A stretch of DNA of 64,000 nucleotides from assembly GCF_004343035.1 (NCBI RefSeq), contig NZ_SMCQ01000001.1, forward strand, positions 307,671 through 371,670, in the 5' to 3' direction. Each line of letters opens with the position of its first letter. Positions within the stretch are counted from its first letter, which is position 1. This DNA comes from Longibaculum muris. GTDB lineage: Bacteria; Bacillota_I; Bacilli_A; Erysipelotrichales; Coprobacillaceae. Under the pieces are notes generated by a model. It searched no databases. It worked only from the letters and a program-made list of their open reading frames with translations, and was not told where the DNA came from. A program made the position numbers and the translations under genes. This document shows positions 8,175-15,659 of this stretch, one piece after another.

Positions 8175-9161
8175 ATGGAATTATTTAAAGAAACATATAT
8201 AGGAAATATGAAAGTCAAAAATCATTTCATTAGATCAGCTACATTTGAAGGAAAAGCTACAGAAGATGGAAGACCTACAGAAAAAATCAAAGATTTATAT
8301 GAATCTTTCGCAAAAGCAGATGTGGGAACAATTATAACGAGTTATTCTTATATAAGTGATTATGAACAACCGAATAAAAATCAATTAGGAATTTATAAAG
8401 ATGAACTTATTGAAGATTATCAGAAAATCACTGAAACTGTTCATCGATATGGTTCGAAGATTATTATGCAAATTGTACATGGAAGCTCAAATAGTCAAGG
8501 TTATAAAGATACAGCAAAAGTATTAGGACCTTCTGCAATTGAACATCCAACATCAAAGATAACTCCAAAAGAAATGACACAAGAAGATATTAATAATGTA
8601 ATTAAACTATTTGTTGAAGCAGGGAAACGTGTGAAAGCTTCTGGCTTTGATGGCGTTCAAATACATTGTGCACATGGTTATCTATTAGCTCAATTTATTT
8701 CACCATTATTCAATCATAGAACTGATAATTATGGTGGTAGTGTTGAGAACAGAATTAGACTTGTTTTAGAAATTTATCATGCAATGAGAAAGGAATTGGG
8801 AGATTTTCCAATTTGGATAAAGATAAATTCATCTGATGAAGAAGATAACGGTTTAACAAATGATGATTTCATTGAAATGGCTAAACTATTAAGCTATCAA
8901 GGAATTGATGCGATAGAAATATCAGGAAATAAATGGAATTTTCATAAATTGAATGAAAGAGCATATTATAAAGATGTTGCAATGAAATTAGCTGATATGA
9001 TTGATACTCCTATTATTTTAACTGGAGGGTTAAGAGAAATGAAAGATATATTATCTATATATCGAAATAGTCATGTTCAGTTTTTTGGATTTGCTAGACC
9101 ATTTGTTAAAGATGTTCATTTTATACAATTATTAAATGAACAAATTGGACAGTATGAATAA
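8175..9161 (+). CDS. NADH:flavin oxidoreductase, Old Yellow Enzyme family
   Basis: The 328-aa FMN-binding TIM barrel carries the family blocks RSATFEG (N-term), IMQIVHGS, VQIHCAHGYLLAQFISP with the substrate-binding histidine region (about 160-175), and RTDNYGGSVENR. OYEs reduce alpha,beta-unsaturated carbonyls and related electrophiles with NAD(P)H. It is single-domain, with no C-terminal FeS/FAD part as in 2,4-dienoyl-CoA reductases. The strong AAGGAGG before ATG 8175 sets the start. With HxlR and TauE it forms a plausible electrophile-response cassette. Confidence 0.9.
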   Translation: MELFKETYIGNMKVKNHFIRSATFEGKATEDGRPTEKIKDLYESFAKADVGTIITSYSYISDYEQPNKNQLGIYKDELIEDYQKITETVHRYGSKIIMQIVHGSSNSQGYKDTAKVLGPSAIEHPTSKITPKEMTQEDINNVIKLFVEAGKRVKASGFDGVQIHCAHGYLLAQFISPLFNHRTDNYGGSVENRIRLVLEIYHAMRKELGDFPIWIKINSSDEEDNGLTNDDFIEMAKLLSYQGIDAIEISGNKWNFHKLNERAYYKDVAMKLADMIDTPIILTGGLREMKDILSIYRNSHVQFFGFARPFVKDVHFIQLLNEQIGQYE

Positions 9162-9215
9162 ATTCCAGTTTTTTAGCAAATGATATAAAAAAATTTGAAA
9201 AGGGGAATATTGCAT

Positions 9216-9386
9216 ATGTGTAAGAATAAAAAAATAGTGGTATTATTTATAGTATTTATCTGTATTGGTTTAGGATTTTTAATTTTTGACAGCAATTTAG
9301 ATTCAATGATCAAATGGGGATTGTCTTTAATTGCTGGATTAGGAATTGGATATTTTAGTAAAAAGACATTAAACAAGTATTCATAA
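9216..9386 (+). CDS. Small two-helix membrane protein
   Basis: The 56-aa protein has two hydrophobic helices (about 6-24 and 31-49) joined by an acidic loop and a basic C-terminus. ATG 9216 follows AAAGGGGA; an in-frame TTG at 9195 precedes that site. It is the first of three short membrane-protein genes in a row. Family not recognised; possibilities include an immunity-type or stress membrane peptide. Confidence 0.55.
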   Translation: MCKNKKIVVLFIVFICIGLGFLIFDSNLDSMIKWGLSLIAGLGIGYFSKKTLNKYS

Positions 9387-9409
9387 ATTAAAACAAGAGG
9401 TGATACAAG

Positions 9410-9573
9410 ATGAAAAAAATACTGCCTTTTTACTGGCAACAATTACATTACTTGCTGGTGTTTATATAGGGTATACAAACAAAGACGGAGTTAATACAAA
9501 CATGTTATTAGGTCTTTTGATGATTGGAAATGCTTTTTTAACTATAAGCACTGTTAAAGGTAATAAAGAGTAA
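9410..9573 (+). pseudogene. Small membrane protein with a homopolymer frameshift
   Basis: After AGAGGTG and ATG 9410 the frame dies after 19 codons. From 9421 another frame runs open for 50 codons (TAFLLATITLLAGVYIGYTN... to TAA 9571-9573) and encodes a typical small membrane protein. The two join if the run of seven A at 9413-9419 were eight, giving MKKNTAFLLATITLLAGVY. This is a sequencing error, a fresh mutation or a phase-variable A-tract. Confidence 0.6.
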
Positions 9574-9605
9574 TTTATTAAATTAATATTTCTAAGAGGT
9601 AGAAA

Positions 9606-9866
9606 ATGAAAAAATTAACATTTGGGAAAGTATTGTCAGGATACTTTGTCGCAGTAATAGTATTGGGTTTGATAAATATGTTTACACTAAAAAGTTCTGT
9701 CGTGCATAGTTTTATTTTATCGTTACTTGGGACTGTGTTATTAATTTGGCCTGTATATTCCAATTCACTTGAAAACAAGTACGATAAAAGTAGGTGTAAA
9801 GTTTTTATTAGAGCGATTGCAATAGTTGAAATTATTATTTCTTTTTGTATTCATACAAATTTTTAA
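9606..9866 (+). CDS. Small membrane protein
   Basis: The 86-aa protein has three hydrophobic segments (about 8-26, 32-50, 66-84) separated by short polar loops, including NSLENKYDKSRCK. AGAGGTAG precedes the ATG. It is the third small membrane-protein gene in tandem. No family recognised. The tandem arrangement hints at a joint role such as self-protection, which is not shown. Confidence 0.55.
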   Translation: MKKLTFGKVLSGYFVAVIVLGLINMFTLKSSVVHSFILSLLGTVLLIWPVYSNSLENKYDKSRCKVFIRAIAIVEIIISFCIHTNF

Positions 9867-10030
9867 CATGAAAATAGAAAATTACAGTTTATTAGGTAGA
9901 TAAATAAAAGAGAATAGTTGAATGATACTAAAAATCTTGCATTGCTGATACTATTTTGATACTATAAATATGTCAAGAGAATAGACTTGGTAGAAATGCG
10001 AGAGAAATTGAACTATTTTCCTATATTTTA

Positions 10031-10048
10031 CTAACCTAAACAAGTTAG
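10031..10048. promoter_or_regulatory. Remote copy of the element operator
   Basis: CTAACC-TAAACA-AGTTAG matches the half-sites and 6-bp spacing of the sites at 726-743 and 789-806, and shares TATTTTACTAACCTAA with the reverse complement of the 696-712 site. It lies about 9.3 kb from the repressor gene with no clear promoter beside it. Confidence 0.55.
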
Positions 10049-10090
10049 TGAAATGATTGATTGGTCGAATGGGAATAAGAAAATGATTGA

Positions 10091-10116
10091 AAAAGTGCTT
10101 TGTTTAAGGCACTTTT
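10091..10116. terminator. Bidirectional terminator
   Basis: AAAAGTGC (10091-10098) pairs with GCACTTTT (10109-10116) across a 10-nt loop, with A/T runs on both sides. Confidence 0.6.
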
Positions 10117-10134
10117 TAAGCATTTGTGGTTGTT

Positions 10135-10156
10135 TTGAGTACAAATTGAGTACAAA
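10135..10156 (+). repeat. Tandem 11-bp direct repeat, possible attachment core
   Basis: TTGAGTACAAA occurs twice head to tail (10135-10145, 10146-10156). It lies just beyond a terminator and before a decayed gene, at the likely right limit of the mobilizable element. A matching left copy was not found in the window, so an attachment role is speculative. Confidence 0.4.
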
Positions 10157-10195
10157 AAAAGATAATAATGAATGAGTATAAATGGAGTTGTGAGG

Positions 10196-11193
10196 ATGAG
10201 AAAGTTTAATAAAGTTTAGCAAGCAGCATATGAATTAATTCAGGAGGATGCAAGATTCTTTTATACAATTGTTGACATTAATCAGAATACTAAAAATATA
10301 AGTAGTAATTATATTATGATGTGTCAACCGTATATTGGGATATTTACAGACGGGGCTTCACAGTGGGGATGTAAAATGGGCTTGAATTGTCCTAAATTAT
10401 CAAAAAATAAAAAAACTATTATGCATATTTAAGAAAAAACTATAAGATATTTGAAACATCATGTGAAGATTACGAAAAGTTATTAATGGATAGCTTTGAT
10501 GAAAGTGATTCTTACTTTTACAACAATAGAAGTACATTGGAAAAAGTCATTGGATATAAAAATGTAGGGAGTGATTTATGTATGAATAAGTTTTGTGGGA
10601 ATACTATATTATGCAATATGTACAATCCTATGCGTTTGTTAGGAAATGATAATGTTAGTATTAAAATAAGAGATTTTAGTGTTATAGCTGGTGAAATTGC
10701 ATCATATTATAATTGTACATCTTTTCCTACTTATATGTATAATAATAATATTAAAGTTCATTTTAAAGATTATCATTTTTTTAAAATGTCCATTAAAAGA
10801 AAAAATAAACAAGGATTTATTTTGTTTTCAATTATATGCAGCATCAATTATGTAACAGTGTTTATTGAAAATTATTTTATTGATGAAATACCTCAAAAAT
10901 TAAAATTTGCTTATTTATTGTATTATTATCTTTGTGATTTCATTAATGAATTTAATGCATACAACAATACAAACTTTACAATAGATACCACTTTTAAAAA
11001 TAGAGATTTCCGTAATTGTTTAGCTCATTATGGTTTAGGTAATTTTATAAAAGAAAAGGAAATTATAGGTAATGATATTCTTAAAGGGTTAACCAACAAA
11101 GCCTTTAATTTAGATTATTTAACAACAAAAAAAGAGATATTCAATAGATTGAATGAATTAGAAAGTGAAATTGAAAAATTTATATTAAAGTAA
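10196..11193 (+). pseudogene. Decayed gene with HEPN-like R-x4-H motif
   Basis: Reading from ATG 10196 gives MRKFNKV, then a TAG at codon 8, then an open stretch to a stop at about 10430. A +/-1 shift near 10405-10420 restores a frame (YYAYLRKNYKIFETS...) that runs uninterrupted through ATG 10486 to 11193. The joined product would be about 330 aa. Its last third contains FRNCLAHYGLG, an R-x4-H motif in helical surroundings as in HEPN ribonuclease-type proteins of defence systems. A 235-aa piece from 10486 could still be translated. Family otherwise unrecognised. Confidence 0.55.
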
Positions 11194-11229
11194 AAATCGT
11201 CATGCTGTTGAGTTACTGACGATTTTTTT
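11194..11229 (+). terminator. Terminator of the HEPN-like gene
   Basis: AAATCGTCA (11194-11202) pairs with TGACGATTT (11217-11225), followed by a T-run. It is shared by the convergent reverse remnant. Confidence 0.75.
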
Positions 11230-11431
11230 CTTCCATTAATTTTTGTACATAATCATATCTTTTTCTAACAAGTTCCTCGTAATCCATGTCGGGGAATTTT
11301 TTTGTTATAGATAATACATAATAATCTCTTGTTTTTTCCTTTGCTAAATCATATATTTCTTTGGAAATTACATATGAATCTAATTCTTTGAAATCATTAG
11401 AAATCTTTTTTTGTGTATTGTAAAATAATGT
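11213..11431 (-). pseudogene. Reverse-strand gene remnant
   Basis: An open frame of about 72 codons ending at 11213 encodes a hydrophilic helical sequence (DFKELDSYVISKEIYDLAKE... ELVRKRYDYVQKLMEEKNRQ). No usable ATG/GTG/TTG lies near its 5' end; an in-frame stop precedes it at about 11432, and a run of seven A sits near the N-terminus. It looks like the C-terminal part of a lost gene. Function not recognised. Confidence 0.4.
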
Positions 11432-11514
11432 TTATTTATGCAAAGTTATTCTACTCTTATACACAAAAAAGGTTTATAATTATAAATGACAACTAGAGAA
11501 AGTAGGTAAAACTT

Positions 11515-11733
11515 ATGGATGTTTGTTACAATCGTTTATTTAAATTATTAATTGATAAAGGATTAAAGAAAACAGAATTTGCTAAACAAGTTGGAATTGG
11601 ACAAAACACTTTAGCTAAACTTTCAAAGAATGAATTTGTATCAATGGAGGTATTAGTTAAAATATGTAGAGGATTAAATTGTAACATTGAAGATGTTGTA
11701 GAAATTATTAAGGAAGATTTTAGGGATAATTAA
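11515..11733 (+). CDS. Small XRE/Cro-type HTH regulator
   Basis: The 72-aa protein is a bare helix-turn-helix of the YozG/Cro type (KTEFAKQVGIGQNTLAKLSK, then VLVKICRGLNCNIEDVVEI). Such regulators often open type I and GmrSD-like restriction loci. Its stop overlaps the start of the DUF262 pseudogene (TAATG), and truncated hsdM follows, so it is the likely regulator of that now-broken locus. Confidence 0.8.
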   Translation: MDVCYNRLFKLLIDKGLKKTEFAKQVGIGQNTLAKLSKNEFVSMEVLVKICRGLNCNIEDVVEIIKEDFRDN

Positions 11734-12148
11734 TGGAACCAGATACTTAGTAATACATCATTAATTGTAAATCAGATGATTGAAAAAATAGATACTGGTC
11801 AATTAGGACTTCCAGAATATCGAAGACTATTTGTTTGGAAAGATGCAAAAGGTAGAGATTTATTGGATTCAATGATGAGGGGGCCAATTGGGTATTTAAT
11901 GTTATGAGAATGTCCTACGTTAGAAAATAAAAAGACAATTGGAACAGGTTTGCATAGTTACGAATCTCCAAAAGAAGTTATCATTGATGGTTAGCAACAT
12001 TTAACTTCTTTATTTGCGGTCATGAAAGGCAAAGCCACCACATGGATGGGAAAACATGGATTATGAAGTTTTCCTAATAGAAAGAAGAAAATTAATGGCT
12101 TTAAAAATTAAGGAAGCATTTGAAAAATTAAAAAGTAATATTGATTAG
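11733..12148 (+). pseudogene. DUF262 (GmrSD N-terminal-like) protein remnant
   Basis: ATG 11733 gives MEPDT then a stop. One base later the frame opens as SNTSLIVNQM and GQLGLPEYRRLFVWKDAKG, the DUF262 signature (P-x-Y/F-Q-R-x-Y-x-W). In-frame stops replace the expected W in a PIGYLML-W-E block and the Q in IIDGQQHLTSLF. A third piece, EVFLIERRKLMALKIKEAFE ending at 12148, looks like the C-terminus, so the middle is deleted. DUF262 proteins are ParB/Srx-like nuclease subunits of modification-dependent restriction systems. This one is dead. Confidence 0.75.
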
Positions 12149-12164
12149 TTAAGGAGAATTGAAT

Positions 12165-12824
12165 ATGACAGATATAGAATTAAAACACTTAGAAGAACAG
12201 TTATGGCATTCTGCTGATTTATTACGTGCAGGTGCACATATGTCAGCTACAAGTTATGGAGAACCAATTTTAGGGTTAATATTTTTACGTTATGCTGATA
12301 TTCGTTATAAACAATTTAAAGATGAAATTGAAACAGAATTTAGCAAATATGTTGGTACACGCATGGAACGTACATTAAAAGAAATTGCTATTGAAAAATG
12401 TGGTTTTTTCTTACCGGAAGAAGCATATTTTGATGATATAAATAAAGCACCAGATGATGCAAATAAAGCAACGTTAGTAAAGAATGCAATGATTGCTATT
12501 GAAAGAGAAAATGAAACTATGATTGGTGTGTTGCCAAAAGATGTATATGGACAATTAGTACCTGAAGAAGAACCTGAATTATTATCTAATGTCATTCGTG
12601 TATTTAAAGATATTCCAGAAGATATCAGTATTGATTTGTTTGGGAAAATTTATGAATACTTCTTAGGTAATTTCGCATCAGGGAAGGATGGAGGTGAATA
12701 TTATACTCCTGCGACTGTAGTTCAATATATGATTGAAGTTTTACAACCCACTCCTGGAAACAAACAGTTCTTAGAGAGAAAGACTACGAGATTGATACAA
12801 AGAAATGGAATGAAATACGCCTAG
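12165..12824 (+). pseudogene. hsdM: Type I restriction methylase HsdM, 5' part (interrupted at codon 199)
   Basis: ATG 12165 follows AAGGAG. Residues 1-199 match the HsdM N-terminal helical domain and entry to the methylase domain: LWHSADLLRAGAHMSATSYG, then GKIYEYFLGNFASGKDGGEYYTPATVV, then VLQPTPGN. The next element of every HsdM, the SAM-binding DPACGSGG block, is missing. After N199 come 20 foreign residues and a stop. The missing block appears in frame at 63969-64000, so the gene is split by an insertion. Without motifs I and IV the fragment cannot methylate. Confidence 0.85.
12740..12780. other. Left junction of the insertion in hsdM (attL-like)
   Basis: hsdM homology ends at codon 199, AAC (12759-12761). 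The right half resumes with AAC at 63969-63971 followed by CTAAAGGTAACAGACC. A shared AAC or AA would serve as a 2-3 bp crossover core, as used by large serine recombinases. The exact core cannot be fixed from one sequence. Confidence 0.6.
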
Positions 12825-12852
12825 AATGGCTTAAAATATAGGAATTTATAGG

Positions 12853-12880
12853 AAGAGCAAGAGAGGCTCTTATTTTTTTT
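12853..12880 (+). terminator. Terminator at the left end of the insertion
   Basis: AAGAGC (12853-12858) pairs with GCTCTT (12866-12871), followed by eight T. It follows a short open stretch in another frame (…LREKDYEIDTKKWNEIRLEW…, stop near 12838) that looks like the 3' tail of a lost gene. Confidence 0.75.
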
Positions 12881-12934
12881 GCCCTGTAATATGTTGTGAT
12901 TGAAAGATGGCTAGTTTGCCCATGCACAACCTTT

Positions 12935-12968
12935 GAACGATTGATTTGAGGGTATCGTTCGAGGGTAT
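12935..12968. repeat. Inverted and direct repeats upstream of the R-M operon
   Basis: GAACGAT (12935-12941) is inverted as ATCGTTC (12954-12960), overlapping a direct repeat GAGGGTAT (12948-12955 and 12961-12968). It lies 75 bp upstream of the operon promoter and is a possible binding site of the Cro-type regulator. Nothing else is recognised in the 12881-13117 gap except the promoter. Confidence 0.4.
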
Positions 12969-13042
12969 AAATTTTCATTCTATATAACCGCGACAAAACA
13001 AATACAACTAACTAAAAGCAAGTCAAAATGAATGATATCCCA

Positions 13043-13071
13043 TTGACTTTGAAGTGGAAAAGTAGTAATAT
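13043..13071 (+). promoter_or_regulatory. Promoter of the restriction-modification operon
   Basis: TTGACT (13043-13048), 17-bp spacer, TAATAT (13066-13071), 46 bp before the regulator start codon. It is near-consensus, so the operon should be well expressed unless repressed. Confidence 0.7.
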
Positions 13072-13117
13072 ATATAATGTTTTAATATTGTATTTGATGT
13101 AATCAGGAGGGAAAAAC

Positions 13118-13333
13118 ATGCGATGTCGACTATCTACTTTAATGGGGCAATCAAGATATTCAATACAAGATGTCCACAATAAAACAGGTTTATCAAGAAG
13201 TACTGTGGCACAATTGTATCATGACAAAGCAACAAGAATTGATTTTGACACTGTAGAGAAACTGTGCACTCTTTTTAAATGTGATATTACTGATTTACTA
13301 GAATTAGAAGGAATAAAAACGATAAAAGGATAG
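13118..13333 (+). CDS. Cro/YozG-type regulator of the R-M operon
   Basis: The 71-aa HTH protein (YSIQDVHNKTGLSRSTVAQL, then VEKLCTLFKCDITDLLELEG) sits first in the operon, 9 bp before the first methyltransferase. Small HTH genes in this position in R-M loci adjust methylase and nuclease timing in the manner of C proteins. AGGAGG precedes the ATG. It resembles in layout, but is not a close copy of, the HTH at 11515-11733. Confidence 0.8.
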   Translation: MRCRLSTLMGQSRYSIQDVHNKTGLSRSTVAQLYHDKATRIDFDTVEKLCTLFKCDITDLLELEGIKTIKG

Positions 13334-13342
13334 GATGATAAA

Positions 13343-14509
13343 ATGGAATTAAATGCATTGTCATTGTTCTCTAGTGCGGGGGTTGCAGAAACTTATTTTG
13401 AAAAACATGGAGTAAAAGTTAAAGTTGCTGCAGAGATTTTGCCTGAGAGAGTAAAAATATATAAACATCTTTACCCCACTGTAAACATGATTGAGGGCGA
13501 TATAACCGATAAAAAAATTTTTAAAAAGATTATGGATGCTGCAAAAAAAGAAAAATGTGATTTTTTAATAGCAACACCACCCTGTCAAGGTATGAGTACA
13601 GCTGGCAAAAAATTAAAAGATGACCCTAGAAACAGATTGATTATCAATGTTGTAGAAGCAATAAAAGAAATAAAACCGTTATTCGTAATAATTGAAAATG
13701 TGCCAGAAATTTTACAAACAAAAATTGAAATTAATGGTGAGTGGTTACTGATAGATTCATATTTGAATAATGAATTGAGTGAATTATATTCGTTTAATTG
13801 TAATAAAGTAGTTAATTCTATGTATTACAATGTTGCTCAATCAAGAGAACGTTGTGTTTATTTGTTGTCTCGAAGAGATACTCATATTAGATGGGAATTT
13901 CCCAAGCCATCTAATGATATTACTACTATGCGTGATGCGATTGGAGATTTGCCTTCATTAGATCCAGATGTTACTGATATAACAGAAGAAGAGAGAATTA
14001 AATTGTTTCCAGATTTTTATCAAAAAAAAGAAAATGGACTTAAAATTTCCAAATGGCATTATCCACCAAAACACAAATATAGACATGTAATAGCAATGAT
14101 GCATACACCAGAAGGTTGTTCGGCATGGAATAACGAAAAATATTATCCAAAGCTTTCAGATGGAACTAAATCAAAAGGGTATAAAAATACTTATAAAAGA
14201 CAATGGTGGGATAAACCAGCGTATACAGTTACTAAATATACTAGTCGCATAGGTTCGCAAGAAAATGGTCATCCTGGGCGAGCCTTGGTGGACTCTGATT
14301 TAGAAGAAGAAAGAATCTGGTCAGATGCAAGAGTTTTATCAATATTTGAATTAATGAGAGTTTCTTCTTTACCTGATGATTGGAATATACCTGAAACAGC
14401 AAGCAGTAACGTAATTAGAGAAATACTAGGTGAAGGTGTACCTCCAAGACTTTTGGAATATGCACTTGTAGAATTGGAGCGTATGATAGATGAAAACAAT
14501 AAAATTTAA
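13343..14509 (+). CDS. C5-cytosine DNA methyltransferase, LlaJI/BsuMI-type (first of pair)
   Basis: The 388-aa enzyme transfers a methyl group from SAM to C5 of cytosine. Motif I is ALSLFSSAG (6-13); motif IV is ATPPCQGMS with catalytic C81; IENV is motif VI; QSRERCVYLLSR is motif VIII. A C-terminal EILGEGVPPRLLEYAL is motif X-like. It is paralogous along its whole length to the next gene. Pairs of C5 enzymes generally serve one site with different strands, as in LlaJI (asymmetric site). Its 3' end overlaps the second methylase by 20 bp. Confidence 0.93.
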   Translation: MELNALSLFSSAGVAETYFEKHGVKVKVAAEILPERVKIYKHLYPTVNMIEGDITDKKIFKKIMDAAKKEKCDFLIATPPCQGMSTAGKKLKDDPRNRLIINVVEAIKEIKPLFVIIENVPEILQTKIEINGEWLLIDSYLNNELSELYSFNCNKVVNSMYYNVAQSRERCVYLLSRRDTHIRWEFPKPSNDITTMRDAIGDLPSLDPDVTDITEEERIKLFPDFYQKKENGLKISKWHYPPKHKYRHVIAMMHTPEGCSAWNNEKYYPKLSDGTKSKGYKNTYKRQWWDKPAYTVTKYTSRIGSQENGHPGRALVDSDLEEERIWSDARVLSIFELMRVSSLPDDWNIPETASSNVIREILGEGVPPRLLEYALVELERMIDENNKI

Positions 14510-15659
14510 AAATAGAGTTAAAGCACTTTCTTTATTTGCAAATGTAGGTATTGCTGAAACATATTTAGATGAGTTAGGAGTTGATGTTGTTGTTGCTAAT
14601 GAACTTTTAGAAGTTCGCTGTAATTTTTATAAGCATCTTTATCCAAATGTTAATGTGATTCAAGGAGATATTACTGAAGAAGATATATTTAATAAAGTTA
14701 TTCAAAAAGCGAAAGAATCACAGATTGAAATGGTAATTGCTACTCCTCCTTGTCAGGGAATGTCATGTGCTGGAAGAAAAGATCCAAAAGATCCACGAAA
14801 TTTTTTAGTCTATTATGCGGTTGAAGCCATTAAATTATTGAAGCCTAGATTCGTCATTATTGAAAATGTAACAATGCAGCAGCATACGCAAATACTGTAC
14901 AAAGATAAGTATGTATTTATACCAGAGTATATAGAAAATGAACTTGGTGAATATTACAGTTTTAATAAACAGCGTATAGTTAATGCAATGGATTATGGAG
15001 TTCCCCAATCGAGACAAAGATATATATATTTGCTTGTACGAAAAGATGAGAGTGTTACTTGGGAATTTCCTAAAAAAAACAATCATATTATAACACTTAA
15101 AGAAGCTATAGGAGATTTACCGTCATTAGATCCGTGCCTACGAGATGTTAATGAGAGATGGAGATTCCCGGATTATGAATTTAAGCGTATTGAAGGGTTG
15201 AAAGTATCTAAATGGCATTATCCTCCAGTTCATAGTTGGAAACAAGTTGAATGGATGATTCATACCCCAAGCGGAATGTCTGCTTTTAAAAACAAAATTT
15301 TCTATCCAATGACAAAAGGACGAAGAGTAAAAGGCGCACCAAGAACTTATATGAGAATGGACTGGGATAAGCCGGCAACGACCATTATGCAGAATAGTGG
15401 TGTAATTTCAGCGTTTTCGACTGTACATCCAGGAAGAATCATCAATGATTGTGATGATGAAAATCAGAGGTTTTATTCTGATGCACGAGCCCTAACCATC
15501 TATGAATTACTAATTTTATCATCTTTGCCACTTGATTGGAATATTCCAGAATGGGCAGATGATATACTGATTAGAAAAGTTATTGGTGAAGGGATACCAC
15601 CATTACTTATTAAAAAAGCAATTGAATCTCTTATTGTTGGAGGTAAATATGATAGGTAA
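14490..15659 (+). CDS. C5-cytosine DNA methyltransferase, LlaJI/BsuMI-type (second of pair)
   Basis: The 389-aa paralogue of the preceding enzyme has motif I ALSLFANVG, motif IV ATPPCQGMS with catalytic C88, motif VI IENV, motif VIII QSRQRYIYLLV and motif X EGIPPLLIKKAI. The two proteins align throughout (shared TYxxxxGV, YKHLYPxVN, KWHYPP and HPGR blocks) but differ in the segment between motifs VIII and IX that reads the target. The likely role is methylation of the opposite strand of the same site. It overlaps the McrB-like gene by 11 bp. Confidence 0.93.
   Translation: MKTIKFKNRVKALSLFANVGIAETYLDELGVDVVVANELLEVRCNFYKHLYPNVNVIQGDITEEDIFNKVIQKAKESQIEMVIATPPCQGMSCAGRKDPKDPRNFLVYYAVEAIKLLKPRFVIIENVTMQQHTQILYKDKYVFIPEYIENELGEYYSFNKQRIVNAMDYGVPQSRQRYIYLLVRKDESVTWEFPKKNNHIITLKEAIGDLPSLDPCLRDVNERWRFPDYEFKRIEGLKVSKWHYPPVHSWKQVEWMIHTPSGMSAFKNKIFYPMTKGRRVKGAPRTYMRMDWDKPATTIMQNSGVISAFSTVHPGRIINDCDDENQRFYSDARALTIYELLILSSLPLDWNIPEWADDILIRKVIGEGIPPLLIKKAIESLIVGGKYDR

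Larger units (their letters stand above)
9867..10195. other. Non-coding right-end region of the mobilizable element
   Basis: No gene is seen. The stretch holds repeated TGATACT words (about 9923-9963), a fourth CTAACC-6-AGTTAG operator-like site (10031-10048), a bidirectional terminator (10091-10116) and a tandem 11-bp repeat (10135-10156). These are features expected near an element end. Confidence 0.5.

Noticed and set aside
1-9970. TGATACT words at 1-18 and 9923-9963 as attachment direct repeats
   Set aside because: The copies are short, differ in spacing and cannot be aligned beyond the word, so no attachment core can be claimed.
9867-10195. Tyrosine recombinase attR fixed at TTGAGTACAAA repeats
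   Set aside because: No matching left copy was found, so only a possible attachment role is recorded.
12881-13042. Possible tRNA (TTCGAGG near 12957)
   Set aside because: No cloverleaf, acceptor stem or CCA-type end could be built; the region is better read as promoter and repeats.
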